Source: Nipponacmea schrenckii (lineage: Eukaryota; Mollusca; Gastropoda; Lottiidae). From it: DNA of 64,000 bases. Positions 24,868 to 35,781 of this stretch are shown here, in pieces (position 1 is the first letter of the stretch; every line of letters starts with the position of its first letter). A model generated the notes under the pieces. That model was given only the letters and a program-made list of their open reading frames with translations, was not told the DNA's origin and did not search any database. The stretch spans positions 10,244,208-10,308,207 of the forward strand of contig CM060203.1 in the NCBI GenBank assembly GCA_030562195.1, written 5' to 3'. The position numbers and the translations under genes are program-made.

Positions 24868-27415
24868 AGCCCAATTCTCTTCGGTCTCACACAAACTGTA
24901 GCTGAACCAACACGACATACAGAACACTCAGCTACTCTTTTAGACGTTGCTTTGGTGACTGACCCTGATTTAGTGTCAGAGACAATAGTACATGAAGCAG
25001 GTATAAGCGATCACTGTCCATAGAAGTTATCCTGAATCTTCCTCGATGCGTAAATAAAATTTTGCAATTTTTTTTCCAAAAAACCCCTTCTTGTCTTCAA
25101 CTGATTGGGTTAACTTCTTTGAAAGCCAAAAAGATCCGAATATACTGGCCAAATGTTCCTCCGAAAGACTTCTCCAAGCAATCAATCTTTTTGTTCCCCA
25201 CAAAGATATAGTAATTCGTGATCGTGACGCTTTTTGGATGAATGGCTACATCCGGCGAATAATCAGACATAGAAACAGGTTACATAGAAAGGCGAAGCAA
25301 TCGGGTTTGGCAACTCAATGGCAACAATTTCGCACTTTTAGGAATTTCGTGGTCTCTGAGGTTCGAATGGCCAAAAAAGAATATTTCGACAATCTAGATG
25401 GTAAGATCTGTCAGGGCGAGATTCAAGAAAAAAATTGGTGGAAGCTTGTGAACAAAGTAGTTTTTGGACGTAATAATTCATCAAAGCAGCTTCCACCTCT
25501 TTTGATTAACAGTCACATTGTCCATGAGGATGCTGAAAAAGCCGAAATTCTTAACAAATTCTTTATAAATCAATCGACTTTACCAAACCCCGATCAGTCT
25601 ATACCAAATCTTCCTAATCTGACACAGCTATCCCACTACCAGTATATACTCCCCAAGATGTGAAAGCTATGCTTAGCTCACTGAAAACAAACAAGGCTTG
25701 TGGGCATGGTCATATTACAAATAAAATTCTAAAATGCTGCAGTCCATCTCTTACAATTCCCCTCTTCAATTTCTTACAGGATCAATGCTGTTTTCCAACA
25801 ATCTGGAAGCAAGCTAACGTCATACCGGTATATAAGAAGGGTGATGCTAACATCTGCTCAAATTATCGTCCTATTTCACTCCTCAGCACTCTAGGAAAGG
25901 TCTTTGAAAAATGTATACATAAATATTTGAATAATTTTCTACGATTAAACCAAATACTTTCTGTTTCTCAATCAGGGTTTACCGAAAATGACTCTTGCAC
26001 ATACCAGCTCGTCAACATATATAATGACATTTGTAGGAGCATTGATGAAGGCTTTGATACTAAAGCTGTATTTTTTGACATAAGCAAAGCTTTTGACCGT
26101 GTTTGGCATGCAGGTCTTCTTTACAAACTCCAGTCAATTGGCATTAGAGGGAAAATGCTCTTGCTCCTACAAGTTCAAAATGGAGTCCCACAAGGATCGG
26201 TGCTAGGGCCGCTTTTATTCCTAATATTTATAAACGATATTACTAATGGCATCAATTCGTCTATTTGCAGATGATACTTCCCTGTTCATGATCATAACTG
26301 ACCCAACAGAATGTCAAACTTTCTTAAACAATGACCTCAAAACCATCAGCAACTGGGCAAGCTCCTGGAATGTTATTTTCTGCCCAGAAAAAACCGTCAG
26401 TATGACATTCACAAGGAAAATATCGCCATCTACGTTTTCACTCTCTTTTGACGATAACATCTTAGAAGATTCTGAGCACCACAAGCATCTTGGTATTACA
26501 CTCAGTAGTACTGGTAAATGGGATAAACACATTGACACCCTCATACGAAAAATCAGCAAGTCAGTAAATTGCTTTCGTTCTATTAAATATAGACTCTCCA
26601 GGAAATCTCTTGAACATATCTACAGATCTTACATTCTGCCTCTTTTTGATTATGGTGATGTTTTATATGACAATTGTACAGAAGCAGACTCAGTTCGATT
26701 AGAAAATCTTCATCTTGACTGCCTTAGATCAATAACCGGATTAGTCCGTGGTACATCTCATTCGTTGCTTTATAAGGAATCAGGTTTCAGTTCACTCTAA
26801 AAAAAGACGACGTCAACATAGACTTATCCTATTTTATAAGATGGTTCATAATATGGCTCCAAACTACCTCAATACATTAGTTCCAGATCCTATGGGATCC
26901 TCTAATAATTAAAACACACGTCATAGTCACAAGTTAAGAACACTCTTCACTAGCTCAAAACTCTATTATAATTCATTCCTACTAACCGCTATCCGTGAGT
27001 GGAACTCCTTGTCTGAGGATATTTCATCATCTAGTAGTATACAAGAGTTCAAACTACGAATAAAATCTTGTGTGAATCCCCCGTCGTATTTTTACTTTGG
27101 AGAAAGATTGCTCCAAATAATACATTGTAAACTCCGAAATAGTATGAGTGATCTCAACTTACACAAATTCTTAAGACACGTTGGCGACGTTCCATCCTGT
27201 GCATGCGGGCATCCCATTGAAGACTTGGACACTTTCTGCTCGCCTGTCCGAAATATCAAATCCAAAGAAGGAACACTTTACACTCACTACCTCAGCATCT
27301 TCTGGATGAAAAAACGCTATTTAATTGTTCTGATGACCTCAGTGATCTTCAAAATAAACATATTTTCGATACATTGCACGATTTTATAAGGCGATCAAAA
27401 CGATTTGATATTTAA
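24868..27415 (+). pseudogene. LINE ORF2 remnant (endonuclease C-terminus, reverse transcriptase, zinc knuckle)
   Basis: 24868-25021 encodes the end of an apurinic-type endonuclease (FGLTQTVAEPTRHTEHSAT, then GISDHCP with the SDH catalytic motif). 25091-25663 gives the linker before the RT. 25660-26274 holds RT motifs (VIPVYKKGD, NYRPISLLS, FDISKAFDRVWH, GVPQGSVLGPL). 26246-26800 holds LFADDTSL, the catalytic FADD at 26264-26275, and HLGITLS. 27009-27415 has WNSLSEDI and a CxCGHPIED zinc-knuckle-like segment, ending RRSKRFDI-stop at 27415. Frameshifts occur at about 25022-25090, 25660, 26255 and 27236, and there is a stop near 26912. About 30 residues between RGKML and VQNGVPQGS are deleted. 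Confidence 0.85.
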
Positions 27416-27429
27416 ATGTGTAAATTCGC

Positions 27430-28390
27430 TCTTGCTATCTTACCCCGTCCGTAACCCTTATTATATATAAACCCTCCTAGTTGATGACTTTATCTATTTA
27501 CCTTAGTTGTGGGAGTATTCTACTTATCCTTGTTGAAAATCTTGCATACTTACCCCAATTGCGCGACTTTATTTACCCTTGCTGTGATTCTAAAATACTT
27601 ACCAAAATTTGGGTCATGTATATTCATCCTAGCTGTTGATCTTGAATACTTACCATTATTGTTGATTCTGAAATACTAACCCAATTTTGGGCCATGTATG
27701 TATATATACCCTGATAGTTTATCTTGAATATTTACCCTAATTATTGATTCTAAAATACTTATCCAAATTTGGGTCTTGTATATTTTTCCCTAGTTGTTGA
27801 TCTTAAAATAATACTTACCATAGTTGTTGATTCAGAAATACTTACCCAATATTTGAGTCTTGTATATTTACCATAGTTGTTTATCCTATATACATACCCT
27901 AGCTTTTGATTCTGAATTACTTACCTAAACTCGAGACTTGTATATTTACCCTAGTTGTTGATCCAAAATACTTACACTAGCTGTTGATTCTGAAACACTT
28001 ACCTAAATTCGGGATTTGTATATATACCCTAGTTGTTGATCCTAAATATTTACCCTAGCTCTTGATTCTGAAATACTTACCTAAATCTCGAGACTTGTAT
28101 ATTTACCCTAGTTGTTGATCCTATACACCTACCCTAGCTGTTGATTCTGAAATACTTACCTAAACTCGGGACATGTATATTTACCCTAGTTGTTGATCCT
28201 AAATACTTACCCTAGCTGTTGATACTGAAATACTTACCCAAACTTAGGACTTGTATATTTACCCTAGTTGTTGATCCTAAATTCTTACCCTAGCTCTTGA
28301 TTCTGAAATACCTACCCAAACTTGGAACCTGTATATTTACCCTAGTTGTTGATCTTAAATACTTACCATAGTTGTTTGATCCTGTAATAG
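27430..28390 (+). repeat. Minisatellite in the LINE 3' untranslated region
   Basis: The higher-order period is about 78 bp, made of three ~26-bp variants related to TACCCTAGTTGTTGATCCTA. The more regular copies lie at 27900-28350, and older, degenerate copies occur upstream. It lies between the LINE stop codon and the conserved LINE 3' end, so it belongs to the element. Confidence 0.75.
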
Positions 28391-28738
28391 TTAAGTCCTT
28401 AATAGATGTATCTAAAGTCAACGCAGTCTCCAGTTTGACCAGCCCGGCTGTCCTAGTCTGTAATTTCGCTTGTGCTTGTTGACGTACAGAATTCTTGGTG
28501 ATGACGATCCCTGTCTGGTGTGGACACACTATGCACATTTTATGTTAAATATTAGAATAAACATGATTAAATTCAGCATGTTAAACTATTTTATTATTAT
28601 CTATTTATAGATGCCTTAATTTTTGTTTTGTAAATTCTAATTGGTGACGGATTAGCATAAGCCTCGGCTTGTTTCCGAAACCCTAATTATATATATTTGT
28701 AAATATATTATGTACAATGAATAAAATATTGTTTAAAC

Positions 28739-29548
28739 TGAATTACCTGTATTCTATCTGGTCGTCGAAAAATTGTTTGGTATTGCAGACAAAATGACGT
28801 TATCTGGATATTCTTTCGGGAGAGCAAATTTCATTCGAATCCAAGAGGTTGTATATTCAATTTGAGTTTACTTTATGATTAATGTAATCAGTATTCTCTA
28901 TCTAATATTGTAAAAAACAACGATTTTTATAATATATACAGAATTGATATACACCATAAAAACAATTAGGGTTGTATTTATGTTCCTAAGAATAATAATA
29001 TGTCAAGCTGACAAATTGGCATCGGATGTTTATAGTTCACAAAAGACGACCCGAATACATAATTTAATTAAAGTTTAATACCATGGGGAAAATGTTTTTT
29101 TTTTAGAAATCCGAGTGAATCCGGATAATCTATATCTATGATGGTTGTACACACAGATTATCATAAATAGCCAAATTCATTTCAATATGGTGGCAACAGA
29201 ATGGAAACAAAATAGAATTTTCCAATGGCATTAAAGAGAAAAACTTACGTTTTAAAGAAACAATGATTACAATTATTATATTTTTCAGTCAGCCTGAAAA
29301 TTTGTTTTAATGTTTTAATATTTGCATCTAATTACCTAATTTATATTTCTGTCGACATTGGCGACCTGCAGAGACTGATATCAAAACATACTAACCCTTC
29401 ATTGTGTAAAAAGCCAACATAAGATTATCTATATACATTATTAAAATATAACAAAATCTCTACGATGGAGTTGTATAGTAATTAGATATCGGTATTTACA
29501 ATTTAAGTAGGCCTACACTAAGTATTATTAAAAGTGCGAAAGATATCA
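28739..29548. other. Spacer between the two LINE copies
   Basis: AT-rich sequence in which I see no gene or repeat end. Confidence 0.4.
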
Positions 29549-29560
29549 AAGTACATAAAG
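29549..29560 (+). repeat. Target-site duplication, left copy
   Basis: AAGTACATAAAG, repeated exactly at 31457-31468 right after the LINE 3' end. Confidence 0.75.
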
Positions 29561-29561
29561 A

Positions 29562-29750
29562 CATAAACCACAATATCTCAACATTCTCATCCCACCCGAA
29601 ACTGGTCACTCAATTCAGTATAACTTACGAAATAACAACAAACTTCGAGAGCTCCCAACTCAGTCTAACCTTTACTATAATTCATTTCTACCATCAACTA
29701 TACGCAAATGGAATTCATTGTCGGAACAAATTAAACTCTCTGAGAGGTGA
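29562..29750 (+). pseudogene. LINE ORF2 C-terminal fragment
   Basis: The 62-codon frame includes PQYLNILIPPETGHSIQYNL and LYYNSFLPSTIRKWNSLSEQ. It aligns with LYYNSFLLTAIREWNSLSED in the neighbouring LINE. It ends in TGA at 29748-29750, before where the zinc knuckle would be. Confidence 0.75.
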
Positions 29751-29949
29751 TAACGGCCTCACTGTCGGTGAAACCAAAATATCTTCGAAACAGTCCAAGA
29801 TTTCATTGCTAAGACTGGACGCTTTGAATAGGGTTAAGCCCCGCTACTACAAGCTTAGCATCGCTGCATGGGCTTGATTCTGGGCCTATGGTGGTAAGGT
29901 ATTACGTTATGAATCCCCATTCCTCAGAATATTTGACGATACAGTAATA

Positions 29950-31100
29950 TAGTATCTAATACTATGATCTACATTCCACATTCCTCACTCACCAAATTTA
30001 CCGCAACTGTGATCTACATTATCTACTTATCATGTCTGTGAGTATTATGATCTATCTTATATTCTCGCCTGGTCTGCTGATACTATGATCTACACCTTAT
30101 ACTCACCTGGTTTGTTCATACTACGATCTACTTTCTATTCTTACCTAATTTGTTGATTTTATGATCTACATTCTATACTCACCTGCTTTGTTGATTCTAT
30201 GATCTACATTCCATATTCATCTGCTTTGTTGAATTTATTAACTACATTATATTCTTGTCTGATTTGTTTATATTATAATCTACTCTCTATTCTCACCTAG
30301 TTTGTTGATTCTATGATCTATATTCACCTGATCTGTTGATTCTATGAGCTTCATGCTATTTTACCTGGTTTGCTGATACTATGTACTACACCTTATACTC
30401 ACCTGGCTTGTTCATACTACGCTCTACTTTCTTTTCTTACCTAATTTGTTGATTATATGATCTACATTCTATATTCAACGCTTAATTGATTCTATGATCT
30501 ACATACTATATTTACCTGCTTTGTTGATACTATGCACACCTGGTTTGTTGATTCTATGATGCTACATGCTGGTCTGTTGATACTGTGATCTTAATTCTAT
30601 ATTCACCTGCTTTATTGATTCTATGATCTACATACTATATTTACCTGCTTTGTTGATACTATGATCTGCATTCTATTTTGTCTGATATGTTGATATCATA
30701 ATCTAAACCCTATTCTCACCTGGTTCGCTGATTCTATAATTTACATTCTATATTTACCTGGTTTGTTGATACCATGATCTACATTCTATATTTACCTGGT
30801 TTGTTGATACCATGATCTACATGCTATTTTACTTGTTTTGCTGATACCATGATCTACATTCTATATTTACCTGGTTTGTTAATACCATGATCTACTTGCT
30901 ATTTTACATAGTTTGTTGATACCATGATCTACATTCTATTTTTACCTGGTTTGTTGATACCATGCTATTTTGCCTGGTTTGGTGATACATGTGTTATGAT
31001 CTACATGTTATATTCTCCTGGGTTGTTGTTGACATGATCTACACTCTACACTCCCTTGGTGCTTTGATCTACAATCTATACTTGTATGTCGCTAGGTATG
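29950..31100 (+). repeat. ~38-bp minisatellite in LINE 2
   Basis: Many degenerate copies of a unit close to TACCTGGTTTGTTGATACCA followed by TGATCTACATTCTATATT. The best-preserved copies lie near 30760-30960. The TACC..G.TTGTTGAT core is shared with the minisatellite in the other LINE. Confidence 0.8.
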
Positions 31101-31456
31101 TCACATTATATATCTCTATTCTATACTTCGCTCAATAGATGATTCACCTATTCGGCCGAGTGACTGTGGCTTTCACATCGACGACCCGAAGCACATAAAG
31201 GCGATCAAATCCTAACTATCTGACACTTCCTTTGCTTAATTCTATGCTGTTGTATAAACTGTATTAAGTGTGCTGCATAACCCCTTGTTCTCTTTTTTCT
31301 CTCTTTTTCATTTCTTATTAAAATTTATTCTTGTATTAAGACTTGTGCATGCTCTACATGGAGACGGATTAACATAAGCCTTGTCCTTTTTTCCGAATCC
31401 AATTTATGTGCAATCATTGATATGTAAACTTTTATTCAATAAATATTGTTTAAATC

Positions 31457-31468
31457 AAGTACATAAAG
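31457..31468 (+). repeat. Target-site duplication, right copy
   Basis: AAGTACATAAAG, identical to 29549-29560. It marks the 3' boundary of LINE 2. Confidence 0.75.
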
Positions 31469-33555
31469 GCCTTTAAAAAGCTATGCGGCTAACAGCCTGG
31501 GCCACGCACAGTGCTGTCCGCAGCTCTAGTTTATGAATACTTTTGTATTGTCGCATTGGTTTATTAAACAGTATTTATTATTTCCGTGATGAGTTTCGAT
31601 CGATAAACAGACCCTAGACATGTCTCCACATACTCTGTATCACTGTTATATAATGGTATAAGCTTTTATAAATAACTTTAAATAATGCCCCGCCTTGACC
31701 TCTATCGACCTGTACGATTTTTTATGATCAGGTTTTGATAAGATAAGTAAAATGTGTAAGATTTGACAAGCATTTCGTTTGGTACAAATTATTTTCAACG
31801 AAGACATTTGAAGAATATAAACAACTTACCGAAATGTGTGTCTTAAATTAAAATAAAAAAAGGATTGTTCCTAACCATATCCGACTCCTTATACGGGAAA
31901 GTAGGCCAGATTTCCTGATTAAGACGTAAGTGAGATTATCCTTACAGGTATATTCACAGAGACATCGTCATAATATACTTTGACCTAGATATGAAAGAGA
32001 GGCTTAATAATATATCCTGTTCAAATACCTTGATAAATTATATCTGTATCGCGATTTAAAGCGATAGTGACTGTTTTCCACTTATTTACAGACACTTATC
32101 CCTTGGATGGTTGAAAGATGGGCGAAAATATAATCAATTCTCATAAAATATAATCATTTTTTAGCTCAGGGTGGATATGGAGGTAAAAATGTAAAATCGT
32201 TTGATATGATAGAGAAAGAATGATCAACAGAAATTTGAAATTTGTATTAGATCTAACACGTGGAACTTTTCTTTAATACAAGATAATGGTCTTGTCAGAA
32301 GAATGTGATATCTGTTAACTTGAATTGGAATCCAAAAAGAATAATGCGTAATAGTTAATGGTAGCTTTAATGTGATATGATTGATAGTTTACGAAGTTCC
32401 CATTACTGGTTGACAATCGAATGAGTCAACTTTCTGCTTATTTTTGGAAAGAAACATCTTCGGGGAAACATCAAATCATAGGTAAAATGAGGAAAAGGAT
32501 AGGTTTCCGTAGGATATCGAGAAAGCGGATATGTCAATTTTCCTCCATAAATTATCGAAAGATTAGAGTGTTCATGCCTAATCAAAATTAAACATCTACA
32601 GAGTTATTACATATAAGTTTTACCCACATATTTTATTTTCATGCCAATAGGCTGATTTTCGACTAATGTGCCTTTCCGAATCAACGAGAAAACCCGTTGT
32701 CCGCGAGACGTTCCGGATTTACCAAACCTCACTATGACGTAGTTCAATAAAAACCGTAACGTCACAATAGCTAATAGAGCGGGCTCGCGTGTTTTATTAT
32801 TGTTAAGTTACAGTTAAAGGTAAGATTGAAAATACAGAAAAAAAGCGCAACCATTTAAAATAGCAACAGGAATTTAAGATACAACATAGAAATTGATTAG
32901 GAACAAGGAGAAATCCTTTTATTCCTACCTCTGGAGGTTATAGGTAACAAAAGGTCGGCGATAAAAAATCCCAGAGTTGAAAGAGGCGAGACATTTGATT
33001 GGCTGGAGGTGTAATGAAACGGAAGGAGCGTTACCTTTAGACCCTCCATGAAGTAGTTAAATAATGAATAAAAGTTGATAAAATATAACAGTAATTTTAA
33101 TAAGACCGAGTTGCCGGTCGAAATACTGAAAGACTTCTTATGGTTACAATAATAATGTTGGTATCTCGGCGTTAATGAATGATCAGCGTCGGACACATAC
33201 GCAGGCTATCCAGCGGTCGTCAAATTAACAAATATAACAAATATATTATATTTAGCTCAATTTCTTTCAAGTGAAAGTCCTACTGCGTCTTAGAAAGTTT
33301 TCATTAATATATATTTATTCAACAGTGATCTTACCTGGCGTCATAAAGTTACAGAATTTCCACTCACAAAAGTAAGTAATTATTGAAAAACGTTTATTCA
33401 ACTTATTAAGTGTATAATAAATTGCATTTTCATGGATAATAACTTAGTTCTTTGGATTTATCGGATTATATATGGATTCTGTTATATCTACTGATGAAGA
33501 TACTTAGATTTATTGAATTTTATGTTCATTCTAAGACTCAGTATTTCTTTAAGAT
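31469..33555. other. 5' flank of the BAR-like gene
   Basis: No coding exon is supported. A GC-richer patch at about 32690-32800 holds two CRE-type half-sites and may be a promoter (separate entry). AAAG|GTAAGA near 32820 could be the donor of a 5' untranslated exon. Confidence 0.35.
32735..32764 (+). promoter_or_regulatory. Candidate promoter patch with CRE-like half-sites
   Basis: TGACGT at 32735-32740 and ACGTCA at about 32759-32764 lie in a locally GC-rich, CpG-containing patch upstream of the plus-strand gene at 33604. A donor-like AAAGGTAAGA follows about 55 nt downstream, as expected for a short untranslated first exon. This is motif evidence only. Confidence 0.2.
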
Positions 33556-33603
33556 ATGTTTGATTCCAATGGAAATTTTATAAAAGCGTTATTTTATACC
33601 GGT

Positions 33604-35748
33604 ATGTCAATACTTAATTGTTTTGAGTGTTTACTCGATAGATCTAGACGATCTTCGTAAGTTGTCAACAAAATCGCTGTCCGGAAGGCTTTCGATGCAA
33701 GCAAATCAAACAATAAAAGTATTTCTGGTTATTTCGTGTCTATATGCGAAAGTTATCCATTTCAATATTACAAAATATGAATTGTATGTTTTCAAAAGAT
33801 CTTATTGCACTCTTTGCAATTCTTGTTTGATTGAATTCTGATAGTGATCCATAATGTCTAAGGCTTTAAATTTATGGTAGACTTATTTTGTTTCAATCAA
33901 TACAGTACCCTTTGGGAATTTCAACAATTTGTGTTTAAATCACCAATGGCCGCAGTTACATTTAATCAAGGGGAGTCTGCCAATGAGATATTATCAACAT
34001 TTTTCTCACAAACGGTAATATTTCTCTTCAAATAGTTTCGTTTAAAGCACATATTCACTGAACATATTTTTAAAATATGCTTGATAGTTCATATTTGTTT
34101 TTGTAAGTGATATCATCGTTGAAGAATATTTCCAACGTTTGACGAAAGCATGGGAGGGAAATTTAATTACTTGGTAACAGAGGTAACTCTATATAGAATT
34201 CGAATCAAACTTTAAAAGTATAAAATCACTCAATTCCATTGGTGATATTAGAAATGTTAATTTATCTCCCTGAAGCGTAAATATGAAGGAGAACACATAC
34301 AGATTATCACCAGTGGCATTTTTGAAAAATATTTCACCCGTTGGCAACATCCTTTGTCGCTGCTGTAGCTTGGTCGTGTGATTTTCTTACGAACCTGATA
34401 AAATTGCCTTTGCCATTTCTTATGGTTATGTTTCAGGTTCAGTGTGAAAGAGTAGCCAACTCTCTATTAAATTATATCAAATCGTTAAGGTCAATGAGAG
34501 ATGCAAATCGCCATGTTACATCATCAATGATACAGCTTTGTCCCTCTAACTGGACTGGTCAAAATAGAGATAAACTTGCAATGTGTTTGGAGGTACGTAC
34601 AGCACCGTTTCTAATAACTATACCTTTAGCTATTCAATCGTTTAATCTAAAACCATATAGCAAGAAGGCGAATTTTATCAGTAATTCAGATAAGCAATAA
34701 CCGAAAATTGGACGATAGTTTGGGAAAAATTGACACCAGTAAAATTGAATTTATAAGTGGAATCAAGAGCCCACGTTTCCAGTTTACTATCGTTATTTTC
34801 AAGCATTCGATACTTATACAGATCAGAGATCAGGTAAATGTTTATTAATTAGAAATAAGACAATCAAGTCACAAATAATAAATAATTTCGTAATGACGTT
34901 GTAATGTATCAGTTCTTTTTTTTTTCAACCTTTCAGGATCAATGTGAAGTCCTGAATATGGCTGAAGGATTTATAAGAGACATATTTCCAAGATTAAAAC
35001 GACATCATCTGTGTATCGATAGTATTAATGTAGGTTATGAATACCTCATTATCAATTTTTTTTAAAAAGTTTGACATTAATAAAAGATATAGCTTGCCAG
35101 ACAAGGTAATATATACGCCCACTGGCAGTATTGAACAAAAACTTAACAGTCCAGTAACAATCACTGGAATGAAATATTTTGGGGTGTAAAAAGAAATTTT
35201 CATTAAAATCTGTCAAGAATCGTATCTTCTAACAAGGCAATATTTTTTCGGTATTTTGATTTTTCAATAGGTTAATCCTTGAATGATAATAAACAATTTA
35301 GCAAGTTTTGTCAAAATCTTGACGCACAAAGAATTGTGCCTTGTAGAATGTTTACGAGCCAAAGATCGAACGCGTTTAAAAGAACAAGGGCAATAATTCA
35401 TATTATATAGTTTTTGAATTGCACATTGTAGAGAGTTTTTTCCGATCACTGATTTTCAATAGGGTTCATCTTTGCGTGACCATAAACTCTCATATCAAGT
35501 TTCATCAAAATTCGTCAAGAATTGCGCCTTCTAGAATTTTTACAAGCAATTCTGGAGAGTCGGACCAACGGACGGACATGGGTGACGACAATATACGCCC
35601 CCTCCCCCATTTCATGTGGACGTACAAACAAAAAATAAAACATTGTAAGTGGTACAAGAAATTCATTATTCTTCAGACAATATAAGGTAAACAAATAGAC
35701 AAGCAATTTCTTAAAAAGTCTCTTTCGTAGCCTTAAACTAGGGAACAG

Positions 35749-35781
<33 letters not shown>

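Larger units (their letters stand above)
24868..28738 (+). mobile_element. 5'-truncated non-LTR retrotransposon (LINE 1, jockey/CR1-like)
   Basis: This copy starts within the endonuclease domain and runs through reverse transcriptase, a C-terminal zinc-knuckle domain, a minisatellite (27430-28390) and a 3' end containing GACGGATTAGCATAAGCCTC and ATAAAATATTGTTTAAA. The same 3' end, slightly diverged, closes a second LINE at 31456. A clear target-site duplication was not found for this copy. Confidence 0.8.
29561..31456 (+). mobile_element. 5'-truncated non-LTR retrotransposon (LINE 2)
   Basis: The element starts inside ORF2 immediately after the 12-bp duplication and ends ATAAATATTGTTTAAATC before its second copy. 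It contains the C-terminal ORF2 fragment 29562-29750, then sequence with no clear LINE match (29751-29950), a ~38-bp minisatellite and the shared LINE 3' end with GACGGATTAACATAAGCCTT. It is a relative of, but clearly diverged from, the LINE at 24868-28738. Confidence 0.75.

Noticed and set aside
27900..31000. Regular spaced repeats resembling a CRISPR-like array
   Set aside because: The repeats are contiguous minisatellite units without unique spacers, inside LINEs in a eukaryotic genome.
34341..34436. N-terminal extension [15 protein letters not shown]... to the exon at 34437
   Set aside because: A strong acceptor (TTATGTTTCAG) precedes 34437, and the upstream exon ending at 34014 joins in phase, so this open stretch is intronic read-through.
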